Assembly (NCBI RefSeq): GCF_003947415.1
Contig: NZ_QHKL01000006.1
Coordinates: 1 to 64,000 of the forward strand
Length of the DNA: 64,000 nucleotides
Direction of reading: 5' to 3'
Source of the DNA: Amycolatopsis sp. WAC 01376
GTDB taxonomy: Bacteria; Actinomycetota; Actinomycetes; Mycobacteriales; Pseudonocardiaceae
The position numbers and the translations under genes are program-made. The notes under the pieces were generated by a model that saw nothing but the letters and a program-made list of their open reading frames with translations, did not search any database and had not been told where the DNA came from. Each line of letters begins with the position of its first letter. The first letter of the stretch is position 1. Shown here one piece after another: positions 24,972 to 34,066 of this stretch.

Positions 24972-26146
24972 CCAGCGAAGGGACCGCTTCCATGACCAGT
25001 CCGACGCTCGCGGCCGAACCGACCGCGCCCGAATATCTCGCGGCCGTGACCTGGGCGGGTCAGCATGACGGCCCGATTCTTCTCGAAGGCGGAAAGAAAG
25101 CGCTCTTCGCCGGAGGCTCGGACGCGCTGTCGGCAGGGGTCAAACAAAGCGCCGTCTTCGACTTCGACACCACCAAGTGGTCGGATCCCCTCACCCTCGG
25201 CACCGCGCGGCAACTGCACGCGCTGACCCCGTTGCCCGGCGGGAAGGCGCTCGCCACGGGTGGGATCAGCGCCGAGGGCGGTCCCGCGCTCGCGACGGCC
25301 GAGCTGTTCGACCCGGAGACGGGCAAATGGACGCCGGTCGCGACCCCGATGAAAACGGCGCGCTGGGGACACAGCGCGGTACTCGTCGGCGGGAAGGTAC
25401 TGGTGGCCGGGGGCAGCACGCTCCGGCCCGACGGGAAGGCCGTGGCGCTGCGCTCGGCCGAACTGTTCGACCCGGCGGGCACGGGATCCTGGGCGACGGC
25501 GGGGGAGATGACCGACGCGCGCACGGGGCACATCGCGGTGGTCCTCGGCAAGAAAGTCCTGGTGTGCGGCGGAAGTGTGCCGGTCGGCACGGCGGAAGAC
25601 CCGGCGCTGGCCTTCTGCGAGCTCTACGACTCCGAAGCCGCGCCGGGCACTTCGCCATGGTCGCCCGCGGCGACCATGCGCCATCCCCGTAGCGGCCATA
25701 CGGCGACGGCGTTGTCCGCCACCTCCGTGCTGGTCACCGGTGGCAAGGCGCCGGGAGTGACCGGAGACGGCGCGTTCGACCCGTTCGCGCGTGCTACCGC
25801 CGAAGTGTTCGATCTGATCGGCGCGGGGGGTTCGTGGAAGGACGCCAAACCCCTGCCGGGTGGCCGGGCCTTCCATAGGGCCGTCGCGGTCGACGGGGGA
25901 GCCGTCGTCGTCATCGGGGGCGCCGACGACCTCGCGAACGAGGCCGGATACCGCAGTGCCCTGCGCTACGCGGCGGGTGAGTGGAAACCGTTGCCAGGGC
26001 TGGTCGAAGGACGGTGGGGCTTCGCCGCCGTCGCCGCCGGGAACACCGTCCTCGTCGTCGGCGGCGTCGCGCGGTCCGGGCAGGCGGCGGCCGGGCAGAA
26101 GACCGAGCTGACGAAGAGTTCCGAGAAGTTCGGAGGCGGTTCGTGA
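24968..26146 (+). CDS. Kelch-repeat beta-propeller protein
   Basis: This 392-aa protein is almost wholly a six-bladed kelch propeller. Each blade reads roughly HALTPLPGGKALATGG...ATAELFDPETGKW, and copies recur every 50-60 residues (about 60-390). It resembles the C-terminal propeller of the preceding protein, so one probably arose by duplication. There is no signal peptide or catalytic domain, which suggests a binding or scaffold role. ATG 24968 overlaps the upstream stop. ATG 24992 has a better AAGGGA leader and is an alternative. It overlaps the next gene by GTGA. Confidence 0.85.
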   Translation: MTSEGTASMTSPTLAAEPTAPEYLAAVTWAGQHDGPILLEGGKKALFAGGSDALSAGVKQSAVFDFDTTKWSDPLTLGTARQLHALTPLPGGKALATGGISAEGGPALATAELFDPETGKWTPVATPMKTARWGHSAVLVGGKVLVAGGSTLRPDGKAVALRSAELFDPAGTGSWATAGEMTDARTGHIAVVLGKKVLVCGGSVPVGTAEDPALAFCELYDSEAAPGTSPWSPAATMRHPRSGHTATALSATSVLVTGGKAPGVTGDGAFDPFARATAEVFDLIGAGGSWKDAKPLPGGRAFHRAVAVDGGAVVVIGGADDLANEAGYRSALRYAAGEWKPLPGLVEGRWGFAAVAAGNTVLVVGGVARSGQAAAGQKTELTKSSEKFGGGS

Positions 26147-29100
26147 GCGCGAACGCCTACTCCTTCCTACCGTGGTTGCGGACCGGGCTGACCACCCGGA
26201 TCTCGGGTGACACCGTCGGGCCGCGCGCGACCATCCCGATCGGACTGAGACTGACCGGCGACGCGATCGAGGACGGAAAGCCCGCGCTGGTCAGCGAATT
26301 CACCCAGCCGCTGCAGCTCTACGGCCCGGGCGACGTCGTCGGCGTCGATCCGCGGGCCGTTTCCCGTACCGAGCCGAGGCCGGGCATCACCAATTTCGAG
26401 CCGAACTTCCTGGCCCACATCGAGTTCTACGACGAAGACTTCCCCTGGCGGTACAGCCCCGCGAAACCGGTCGACACGACGAAACGGCTGGCACCGTGGC
26501 TCGCGCTGGTCGTGCTGTCCGAGAACCCGGCCGAATTCGAGGACGGCCTCGTCCCGGACAAGCCGTTGCCGTTCATCACCGTGAAGAACCCGCAGGCGCT
26601 CCAACCACCGGGCGAACTCGGCGCGTGGGCGCACGTCCACGTCAACGGGGAACTCGACGGCAGGATCGCCGTCGAAGGCGAGGACATGGCGCGGACGCTG
26701 GGAAACCTGGCCCGGGTACTGCGCGAGGCACCGGACAGCGCCTGCTCGCGGGTGCTCTGCCCGCGGCATCTGAAGCCCAGCACGACTTACCACGCCTTCC
26801 TGGTGCCCGCGCTGGAAGCGGGCAGGCTCGCCGGGCTCGGCGAACCCGTCCCCGTCGACCTTTCCGCGACGAAACCGAGCTGGGGTACCGGATCCGGCGA
26901 CGTCGTGCTGCCGTACTACCACCGCTGGTCCTTCACGACGAGCACCGTCGGAGACTTCGAGTTCCTCGTGCGGCTGCTGAAGCCCTACGAGGCCGACGAC
27001 CCGGTCGGCAGGCGTGACCTCGACGCGCACCGCAAGATCTACGACCTTCCCGAGCTCACCACATCGACCAAGCCGAGCGGGGTGCTGAAACTCGGTGGAG
27101 CACTCCAGCTCCCCAAGACCGACGGCCATCCCGACGACTACGAGAACTGGGACGGCTACCACACCGAACAGGCCTCGCCGTACCCGAACCAGTGGCAGCG
27201 GGCGATGGCCGGGTTCATCGATCTGGCCGACGCGTACCGGAAGAAACCGCCGCAGGAGGCGAACTCGGAAGCCGCTGATGCCGGGGTCTCCGCGGTGGAG
27301 AACGAGCCCGATCCGGTGATCACCCCGCCGTTGTACGGCTGCTGGCCCGCGCTGACCCAGACCCTGCTGACCGAGAACGGGCGGCCGGTGGAGGCCGAGC
27401 GGCTGCGCAACTGGGTGCACCGGCTCAATCTCGACCCGCGCCACCGCGTCGCCGCCCAGTTCGGCACGAAGGTCGTCCAAGCCAGGCAAGAGGAGTTCAT
27501 GGCGGCCGCGTGGAACCAGCTCGGCGACATCCAGCGGGCGAACGCGCTCATCCGGGCCGCGCAGCTGGGTCGTCAGATCGGGAACGCGTTGCACGGCAAG
27601 CATGTCGAGCCGTACGCCAACAGCACGGCGGCACTTGACGACGGTCCCGTGCCGGCGAAGGCGCTGACGCTGACGGCACCGGCGCACGGGCGGGTGCTCG
27701 AACGAGCCACGACCGCGTTCGCCAGGGCCGCGGCCGAGGACGCCGAGCCGGAGCTGTTCGCCGTCGGGTACAAAGTGGACAGAAGCAGAGTCACCGCCGC
27801 GCCGATGTCCGCGCCGATGCGCCGGATCACCCGGCCGGGTTCGAGGCTGCGCAAACGGTTGCTGACCGACGGGAACCGGTTCGACCTGCTGGTGGACCGG
27901 ATCGACCGCAAGGAGGTCTTCGCCGCGCGGCCCAAGGTCGCGCCGCCGGTCACCACCGCTTCGTTCGGCATGGCCCGGCGCGTGGCCGCCGAACCCGTCG
28001 ACGAAGCGCTCGGCGTGATCGAGACGATCGACGACATGCTCGACGGTCTGCGTGCGGAGAAGACCGTGCTGGAGAACCTGGTGGCGTCGATGAACCTGCC
28101 GGAGCGGCTGAGGCTCGCCATCGGCGCGGACACCGGCAAGGACCTGGTCGAGATCCTCGCCTACCCGGTGTTCGACATGCCGATGTACGAGGAACTGCTG
28201 AAGTTCTCCGTCGAGACCTTCGTGCCAAACATCGGGCTGCTGCCGGAGAACTCGATCACCCTGCTGGAGAACAACCGCCAGTTCATCGAGTCCTACCTGA
28301 TCGGGCTCAACCACGAAATGGCGCGCGAAATGCTCTGGCGCGAGTTCCCGACCGACCAGCGCGGGACACCGTTCCGGCAGTTCTGGGACCCGCGGCCGGT
28401 GGTGCTGCAGCCAGGTGAGTCACGGGAGGCATGGCGGGAAAGGCTCTACGACATCCCGCCGCTGCATCGCTGGGGCAAGACCGCGAAGCTCGGCGAGAAC
28501 AACCACCGCCGTCTGCCGCCGAAGCCGGGTGAGAAGCAGGAGAAGGACCTCGTCCTGGTGATCCGCGGCGAGCTGCTCAAGAAGTACCCGAACGTCTCGA
28601 TCTACGCGCACAAGGCCGTCTGGCCGCTGAAGCCGGACGGCACTCCGGACATGTCCGGCGAGCGCACCATCGCACCCGTCCCGGCGAATGTCCCGCTGAG
28701 CGACGACCTGGTACGCCTTCCGGTCTACGAAGCCAAAGTCTCCCCGGATCTCTACCTGCTCGGCTTCCCGCTGAGCGAGAAAGACGCCCGTTCCGGCGGG
28801 CCGGACGGGCTCGGCTGGTTCTTCGTGCTCAAGGAACGGCCCGGCGACCCGCGATTCGGCCTGGACGAACCACCGCCCGGCGAACTGCCCGAAATCGAGG
28901 TCTGGAACGACGCCACCTGGGGACACCTCGATCCGGGGACCCCCGGCAGCGGCTTCGTGCGGTTCGATCGCGGGGTCGTGGTCCACCTCGACGAGCTCCT
29001 CGAAACAGAGGACCAGGAAAAGATCCGGCAGCGAGAGGACGACGAGTTCATCACCGAGTGGGCGCCCGGCGTCAGTGCCGCCGACGTCGCCTACATCCTT

Positions 29101-29169
29101 TTCCAGGCACCGGTCCTGGTGGCCGTGCACGCACAGGAGATGTTGCGGGATGCCCGACCTCAAGCTTGA
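26143..29169 (+). CDS. Large cluster protein of unknown function (1008 aa)
   Basis: I do not recognise a named domain. The N-terminal part (1-330) is beta-rich and Pro/Asp-rich, opening SANAYSFLPWLRTGLTTRI, with a distinctive NFLAHIEFYDEDFPWRYSPA near residue 90. The central part (about 385-500) includes PPLYGCWPALTQ and the helical FMAAAWNQLGDIQRANALI. The C-terminal third (about 630-1008) includes FLVLKERPGD-like and Trp/Asp-rich strands. There is no signal peptide, membrane segment or Cys cluster. GTG 26143 overlaps the kelch gene's stop, and its own end overlaps the next gene by 20 nt, so translation is coupled on both sides. Confidence 0.75.
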   Translation: MSANAYSFLPWLRTGLTTRISGDTVGPRATIPIGLRLTGDAIEDGKPALVSEFTQPLQLYGPGDVVGVDPRAVSRTEPRPGITNFEPNFLAHIEFYDEDFPWRYSPAKPVDTTKRLAPWLALVVLSENPAEFEDGLVPDKPLPFITVKNPQALQPPGELGAWAHVHVNGELDGRIAVEGEDMARTLGNLARVLREAPDSACSRVLCPRHLKPSTTYHAFLVPALEAGRLAGLGEPVPVDLSATKPSWGTGSGDVVLPYYHRWSFTTSTVGDFEFLVRLLKPYEADDPVGRRDLDAHRKIYDLPELTTSTKPSGVLKLGGALQLPKTDGHPDDYENWDGYHTEQASPYPNQWQRAMAGFIDLADAYRKKPPQEANSEAADAGVSAVENEPDPVITPPLYGCWPALTQTLLTENGRPVEAERLRNWVHRLNLDPRHRVAAQFGTKVVQARQEEFMAAAWNQLGDIQRANALIRAAQLGRQIGNALHGKHVEPYANSTAALDDGPVPAKALTLTAPAHGRVLERATTAFARAAAEDAEPELFAVGYKVDRSRVTAAPMSAPMRRITRPGSRLRKRLLTDGNRFDLLVDRIDRKEVFAARPKVAPPVTTASFGMARRVAAEPVDEALGVIETIDDMLDGLRAEKTVLENLVASMNLPERLRLAIGADTGKDLVEILAYPVFDMPMYEELLKFSVETFVPNIGLLPENSITLLENNRQFIESYLIGLNHEMAREMLWREFPTDQRGTPFRQFWDPRPVVLQPGESREAWRERLYDIPPLHRWGKTAKLGENNHRRLPPKPGEKQEKDLVLVIRGELLKKYPNVSIYAHKAVWPLKPDGTPDMSGERTIAPVPANVPLSDDLVRLPVYEAKVSPDLYLLGFPLSEKDARSGGPDGLGWFFVLKERPGDPRFGLDEPPPGELPEIEVWNDATWGHLDPGTPGSGFVRFDRGVVVHLDELLETEDQEKIRQREDDEFITEWAPGVSAADVAYILFQAPVLVAVHAQEMLRDARPQA

Positions 29170-32100
29170 TTTCCCGGTGCTGCTCGGACCGGTGCGGGTC
29201 GAAACCCGGTACGTGGGGCGAGAACTGCTCGTGCGGGTGTTCCCCGACGAGTGGTCCGTGGACAAGTTCGAGCCCAAACCGACCCGCGCCGAACTGGCCG
29301 CGCTGGACGCGTACCGGACCACCCTCTGGGCTTCCGGCGGCGCCCCGGCCGGCGAGCAGGCGGCGTGGCGGCACTTCGTCGCGCGTGTGCCGGCCGGACG
29401 GGCGGCCTGGCTGGCGCGGACCTACGAACCCGCCAATCCGGCCGACCGGCCGACCGGGGTCCCCCTCGACACGGCGGTGCTCGTGGTCGTCACGCCGCGG
29501 CCTGTCGTGGCGGAAGACCGCCCGCCGACGGTGACGTACTGGACCGCTGTCTGGAGTGCGCACGGCGACCAGGAGAAGGTCCGGGACGCCGACATCGCGC
29601 TGATCGCCGCCGTCGGGTCCGCGCGGGCGAAAGCGATCCGCGACCGTCGTCCGTCCGGTATGGACAGTGCGCCGTCGGCGACGGGCAACAAGGTGGTGGT
29701 GTCGTTCCTGGAACTCACCCCGCTGCCACCGGGCGAGATCGCGGAGGAGTCCTGGACCGTGGCCGCGACGGCGAAACTGCTGCCGGACAAGTTCACCGCG
29801 TACGGCTACGTCGGCGGCACCCGCGTGTTCGTCGAGAGCGGCGGGCCGGTGAAACCCGAACTCGCGGTCAGCCCCGATCCGGGAACCGACAAGGACAAGC
29901 AGCTCAAGGTCACCGAGGAGACCGGCACGCTGCGGATCCCGGACGCGCTGGCCTGGCTGACCGACTTCAAGGCGGCGGAAGACGTCGGGATGGGTATCCG
30001 GATCGGCCTGGAAACGTCCTTCGAACAAGGCCTCGACAGGCTCGTCGTGCTCGGCCTCCGTGAGCAGGCGACCCCGGAGAAGTCGGCGTCGGACTGGGGT
30101 GGGCTGCTCGCCGACCAGATCCGCACACCAGCCGGGTTCGCCTTCCTCCCGCAGGGCACGCCGACGAACAACTCCGAACAATCGTCGGCGGGTCAGGATC
30201 CGAAGACCGAGGCCGAATCCGCGCTCGCCACGGCGTCCGGGTTCGCGGCGGCCGCCGAGGACTGGACCACCAAGACCGACGGCGAGTGGTTCGCCGAACT
30301 GCTCGGCATCGACCCGGCGGTACTGGCCGGAGTGCCGAACGCCGAGGGCGCCGACCGCCGTGACGCCCGGGCGGCGCACACCGCGCTGTGGCCCGCCACC
30401 TGGGGTCACTACCTCACGGCGCTGCTCAACGGCGTGCTCACCGAGGAACAGCTCGCGCAGACACGGAAGTTCTTCCTGGAACACGTTTCCGCACGCGGCC
30501 CGCTGCCCGTGGTGAAGATCGGCAGGCAGCCGTACGGAATCCTGCCCACGACGGTGTTCACCAAACTCGCCTTTCCCGCCACCGCCCCGCATCGTGCCGC
30601 GCTGAACGAGGTGCTGAAGCAGGTGTCGGCGCACTGGGAGGCCGCGCTAGGACGGGTCCAGTACCTCGACTCGCCCGGCGGCGACCCGCACCAGAAGCTC
30701 CTCGACATCCTCGCGCTGCACCCGACGTCGGCCGAGTACCACAGCCGCGACACCCAGAGCTTCGAAGATCCGCGATGGGTCGCCGAACTGACCACGACGC
30801 TGGCCCGGTTCGGGCATCACGAAGGTGACCCCGACCTCCTGAAGCAGGTGTTCGAGGAGGAAGCGGAGCTCCTTGGGCTCCCGGTCGTCGACGACCGGCC
30901 ACTGTCCGAAGTGGACAAAATCCGGGCGTACGCGCCTGAAGGAAACTACCTGGACTGGCTGGCCCACTACGGCGGAACCGACCTCGAGACGGTGCGTGAC
31001 CAGGAGGGCTTCACCGACAACGTCCTGCCGGCCGCGTTGCTGTACCTGCTCGCGCGGCACGCCGTGCTCCTGGGCGACGCCGCCGACCGGGCCGAGCAAC
31101 TCGCCGCCGTCGACCTGCTCGCGGACCTGCCGACAGCCAGACTGGAACGGGTTTTCGCCGAGCACCTCGACTGCGCCACCTACCGGCTCGACGCCTGGCG
31201 ACTCGGGCTGGTCAACGAGCGGCTGGCGGAGTTGCGCCGCGACCCCGCCGGTGGCGCGCCGAAACGAGGCCTGCACCTCGGGGCGTACGGCTGGCTGGAG
31301 AACATCACGCGCGGCCCGGCTCCGGCCACGAAGCCGCTTCCCCCTGGCCTGCCCGCGATCTTCGGCACGGAACCGTTGCCCTACGACGAGAACAACGGCG
31401 GCTACGTCCATGCGCCGTCGCCCGCCCACGCCCGGACGGCGGCGGTGCTGCGGGCGGGTTTTCTCGCCAACGGCAAGCAGCGCGTGGACAGTACGTTCGC
31501 GGTGAACCTGAGCTCGGACCGGGTCCGCGTCGCGGTGTCGCTGCTGGACGGAATGCGGCAAGGCCAGTCGCCCGGCGCGTTGCTGGGGTACCGCTTCGAG
31601 CGCGGGCTGCACGACCGGCGGATCGGGCTCGACAAGATCATCGCGGGGCTTCGGCTGAACTTCCCGTTGATGGCGAACAAGATCACCGAAACGGCTCCGC
31701 CGCCGGAGGGGCCGGAAGCGCCGACGAGCATCGAACAGGTCGACGCGGGCAACGTCGTCGACGGTCTCGCCCTGATCCGCCACCTGGAGACCCTGACGAA
31801 GGACGAACGGGTCTACCCGTACAAGATCAAAGGCCTGCCCGAGGTCGTCGACCCCGGCGAACTCGCGGACATCGGCATCGAGGTCGACGCCCTGATGAAC
31901 GCGCACGACGCGCTGGCGGACCTCGTCGTCGCCGAGGGCGCGCACCAGGTGCTGCAAGGCAACACCGAACGCGCGGCCGCCACGCTGGATTCCTACGCGA
32001 AGGGCGGTGTCCTGCCCGAGCCCGCGGTGGTCGAAACGCCGCGCAGCGGGACCACGCTCACCCACCGGCTCGGGGTGCAGTTCACCCCCGGCCTCGGTCC

Positions 32101-34066
32101 CGACCACGGCGCGCCGCTGCTGGGGCGGAACAACCCGCGGGCCAGGGCGGAACCGGCGGTCAACCAATGGCTCGGCGACGTGCTGCCGTCGCCGTCCGAA
32201 GTGGCCGCGCTGGTCACCTGGAAGGATCCCGCCCGCCCGGACGAGGCCGAGCCGGAGAGCCGCGTGGTGACCCAGGCCGAGGCCGGATTGCAGCGGCTCG
32301 ACCTGCTGTGGGCGGTTCCCCCGGCGGAGAAAGCGGAGGCGACCGACCTCGACGACCGGATCCTCGGCGTGGTCATCGAGAAGTCCCGGCCGCGGCCGGA
32401 CGCGAAACTCGAAATCCACTACACGCGAAGGGTTCCCCGCAAGGTCAGCTTCTTCGAGCTGTCCCCGCTCATCGGCGCCCTGCGGTCGCTGCTGACGACG
32501 GCCAGGCCGCTGCGGCCGACCGACCTCGTCCCCGCGGCCGGTACCGCGAAGGTCGAGAGCATCGCGGACGAGGCCGTGTCGCTGAGCCGGGAACGCCAGG
32601 TCGCGGTGCTGGAGTCCCTGACGGACCTCGGCGCCGACGTCACCGAATTCCTGACCGACCTCGGCGCGCACTATCCGGATGGCGGTGAAATCCTCGACCA
32701 GATCGACGACTTCCTAGCCAGATACGCGAAACTGGCCAAGGCCGCGGGCGACTTCGGTGTCGTGGTCAGCGGCTGGGGTGAGCTTTCGCTGTGGCGTGGT
32801 GGTGTCTTCGCCGCCGTTCTCGACGCGGTCGCCGAGGTGGCGGCCAGGATGGGCCGCGCGCTCACGGCCGCGAACCTCCTCCTCGACCAGTACGAAGCCC
32901 TGCCTTCGTCCACATCGGACGGTGAACGGTTCAGGATCCTCGAACAGGCGGAGCGGTTGTTCGTGACCAAGCCGGAGCCGCGTGAGCCGACGCCGTTCCG
33001 GATGCGGGTGCGGGTGCGTGCGGCGCGGACGAGGTTCGAGATCCGTCTCGACCGCTTGGCCGAGCTCAAGGAGACGTCGGAACCGACCCTGAGCGGACTG
33101 CTCGCCGCCGTGGCGCGGCAGCTGCCGCTCACCGACATCGACCCGGCAGGCCTTTCGCTGAAGCCGTTCGAAGACCAGGTCGTGGCCTACGGCCGGGAAC
33201 TGCTGGCACGAGCGGGAAAGCTCGAGACCGAGCTCATCGGCGAGGGTGGCCGGAAGCAGGTCGCCGAGAAGCTGCTGGTGGTCCGCGACAAGGCCGTGAC
33301 CGGGCCGGACCGGGTGCGGGCCGGCATCGACGTCCTCAAGGCGTTGCTCGGCGAGGACGTCCTGGTCGTCCCCGAATTCACGCCGTCCGAAGAGGTTCTC
33401 GACCGCTGGCGTGACGCGCGCGCCGACAGCCGGGAGCTGGTCGCTCACCTGAAGCCCGACGACATCGACGACCCGAACGGCCGCGACTTCCCGGTGGACG
33501 ACTGGCTGCACGGAATGGCGCGGGTCCGCGAAAAGCCGCGGCTGTGGGAGAAAACGGTGCAGCTGGCAGGCGCGTTGCTCGCCCCGGGCGGGCTGCTCGG
33601 CACCGAGATCCTCGGCTGGGAGGAACCGGTACTCACCCCGGTCCAGCTCCCGTACGTCGAGGACGACCACTGGCTGGCCATGGAATTCTTCGACCCCGCC
33701 AAGGTGGACGAGCAACTCGACCAGGACAGGCTGCTGTACACCGCGCACTACAAGGCTTCGCTGGGCAACGACAGCCAATGCGGGCTCCTGCTCGACGAAT
33801 GGACCGAAGTGATCCCCGCCGTCCGCGAGACCACCGGGATCGCGCTGCACTACGACGGCCCGGATTCCGAACCGCCGCAGACCATGCTGCTCGTCGTCCC
33901 GCCGGTACCGGAGCCGGGCGGGAACTGGACCCCGGAACTGCTCCTCGAGGCGATCACCGAAACCTTCGGCCTGGCGAAGATCCGCGCGGTCGAACCGGAT
34001 CACCTTGCGGACACCGAACTGGGGCAGCTGCTCCCAGCCGTCGCGCACCGGAAGGCCACGTCATGA
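29150..34066 (+). CDS. Giant cluster protein of unknown function (1638 aa)
   Basis: No named family is recognised. The protein starts MPDLKLDFPVLLGPVRVETR, has a beta-rich N-terminal domain (1-270), then GMGIRIGLETSFEQGLDRLVVLG (about 283-305) and a GFAFLPQGTPTNN motif (about 330-342). A long, mainly helical middle follows (about 390-1000, many Leu/Ala/Glu heptad-like stretches), then helical repeats (about 1150-1400). The C-terminal beta domain has QLPYVEDDHWLAMEF. No secretion signal or membrane segment is visible. ATG 29150 gives a 20-nt overlap with the previous gene. The frame continues upstream only as a shadow. The next gene overlaps by ATGA. Confidence 0.75.
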   Translation: MPDLKLDFPVLLGPVRVETRYVGRELLVRVFPDEWSVDKFEPKPTRAELAALDAYRTTLWASGGAPAGEQAAWRHFVARVPAGRAAWLARTYEPANPADRPTGVPLDTAVLVVVTPRPVVAEDRPPTVTYWTAVWSAHGDQEKVRDADIALIAAVGSARAKAIRDRRPSGMDSAPSATGNKVVVSFLELTPLPPGEIAEESWTVAATAKLLPDKFTAYGYVGGTRVFVESGGPVKPELAVSPDPGTDKDKQLKVTEETGTLRIPDALAWLTDFKAAEDVGMGIRIGLETSFEQGLDRLVVLGLREQATPEKSASDWGGLLADQIRTPAGFAFLPQGTPTNNSEQSSAGQDPKTEAESALATASGFAAAAEDWTTKTDGEWFAELLGIDPAVLAGVPNAEGADRRDARAAHTALWPATWGHYLTALLNGVLTEEQLAQTRKFFLEHVSARGPLPVVKIGRQPYGILPTTVFTKLAFPATAPHRAALNEVLKQVSAHWEAALGRVQYLDSPGGDPHQKLLDILALHPTSAEYHSRDTQSFEDPRWVAELTTTLARFGHHEGDPDLLKQVFEEEAELLGLPVVDDRPLSEVDKIRAYAPEGNYLDWLAHYGGTDLETVRDQEGFTDNVLPAALLYLLARHAVLLGDAADRAEQLAAVDLLADLPTARLERVFAEHLDCATYRLDAWRLGLVNERLAELRRDPAGGAPKRGLHLGAYGWLENITRGPAPATKPLPPGLPAIFGTEPLPYDENNGGYVHAPSPAHARTAAVLRAGFLANGKQRVDSTFAVNLSSDRVRVAVSLLDGMRQGQSPGALLGYRFERGLHDRRIGLDKIIAGLRLNFPLMANKITETAPPPEGPEAPTSIEQVDAGNVVDGLALIRHLETLTKDERVYPYKIKGLPEVVDPGELADIGIEVDALMNAHDALADLVVAEGAHQVLQGNTERAAATLDSYAKGGVLPEPAVVETPRSGTTLTHRLGVQFTPGLGPDHGAPLLGRNNPRARAEPAVNQWLGDVLPSPSEVAALVTWKDPARPDEAEPESRVVTQAEAGLQRLDLLWAVPPAEKAEATDLDDRILGVVIEKSRPRPDAKLEIHYTRRVPRKVSFFELSPLIGALRSLLTTARPLRPTDLVPAAGTAKVESIADEAVSLSRERQVAVLESLTDLGADVTEFLTDLGAHYPDGGEILDQIDDFLARYAKLAKAAGDFGVVVSGWGELSLWRGGVFAAVLDAVAEVAARMGRALTAANLLLDQYEALPSSTSDGERFRILEQAERLFVTKPEPREPTPFRMRVRVRAARTRFEIRLDRLAELKETSEPTLSGLLAAVARQLPLTDIDPAGLSLKPFEDQVVAYGRELLARAGKLETELIGEGGRKQVAEKLLVVRDKAVTGPDRVRAGIDVLKALLGEDVLVVPEFTPSEEVLDRWRDARADSRELVAHLKPDDIDDPNGRDFPVDDWLHGMARVREKPRLWEKTVQLAGALLAPGGLLGTEILGWEEPVLTPVQLPYVEDDHWLAMEFFDPAKVDEQLDQDRLLYTAHYKASLGNDSQCGLLLDEWTEVIPAVRETTGIALHYDGPDSEPPQTMLLVVPPVPEPGGNWTPELLLEAITETFGLAKIRAVEPDHLADTELGQLLPAVAHRKATS

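Noticed and set aside
26167..28314. 715-aa minus-strand frame
   Set aside because: Shadow of the 1008-aa cluster gene. Composition is typical of antisense frames, with no domain.
30647..32671. 674-aa minus-strand frame
   Set aside because: Shadow of the 1638-aa cluster gene. No start signal or recognisable family.
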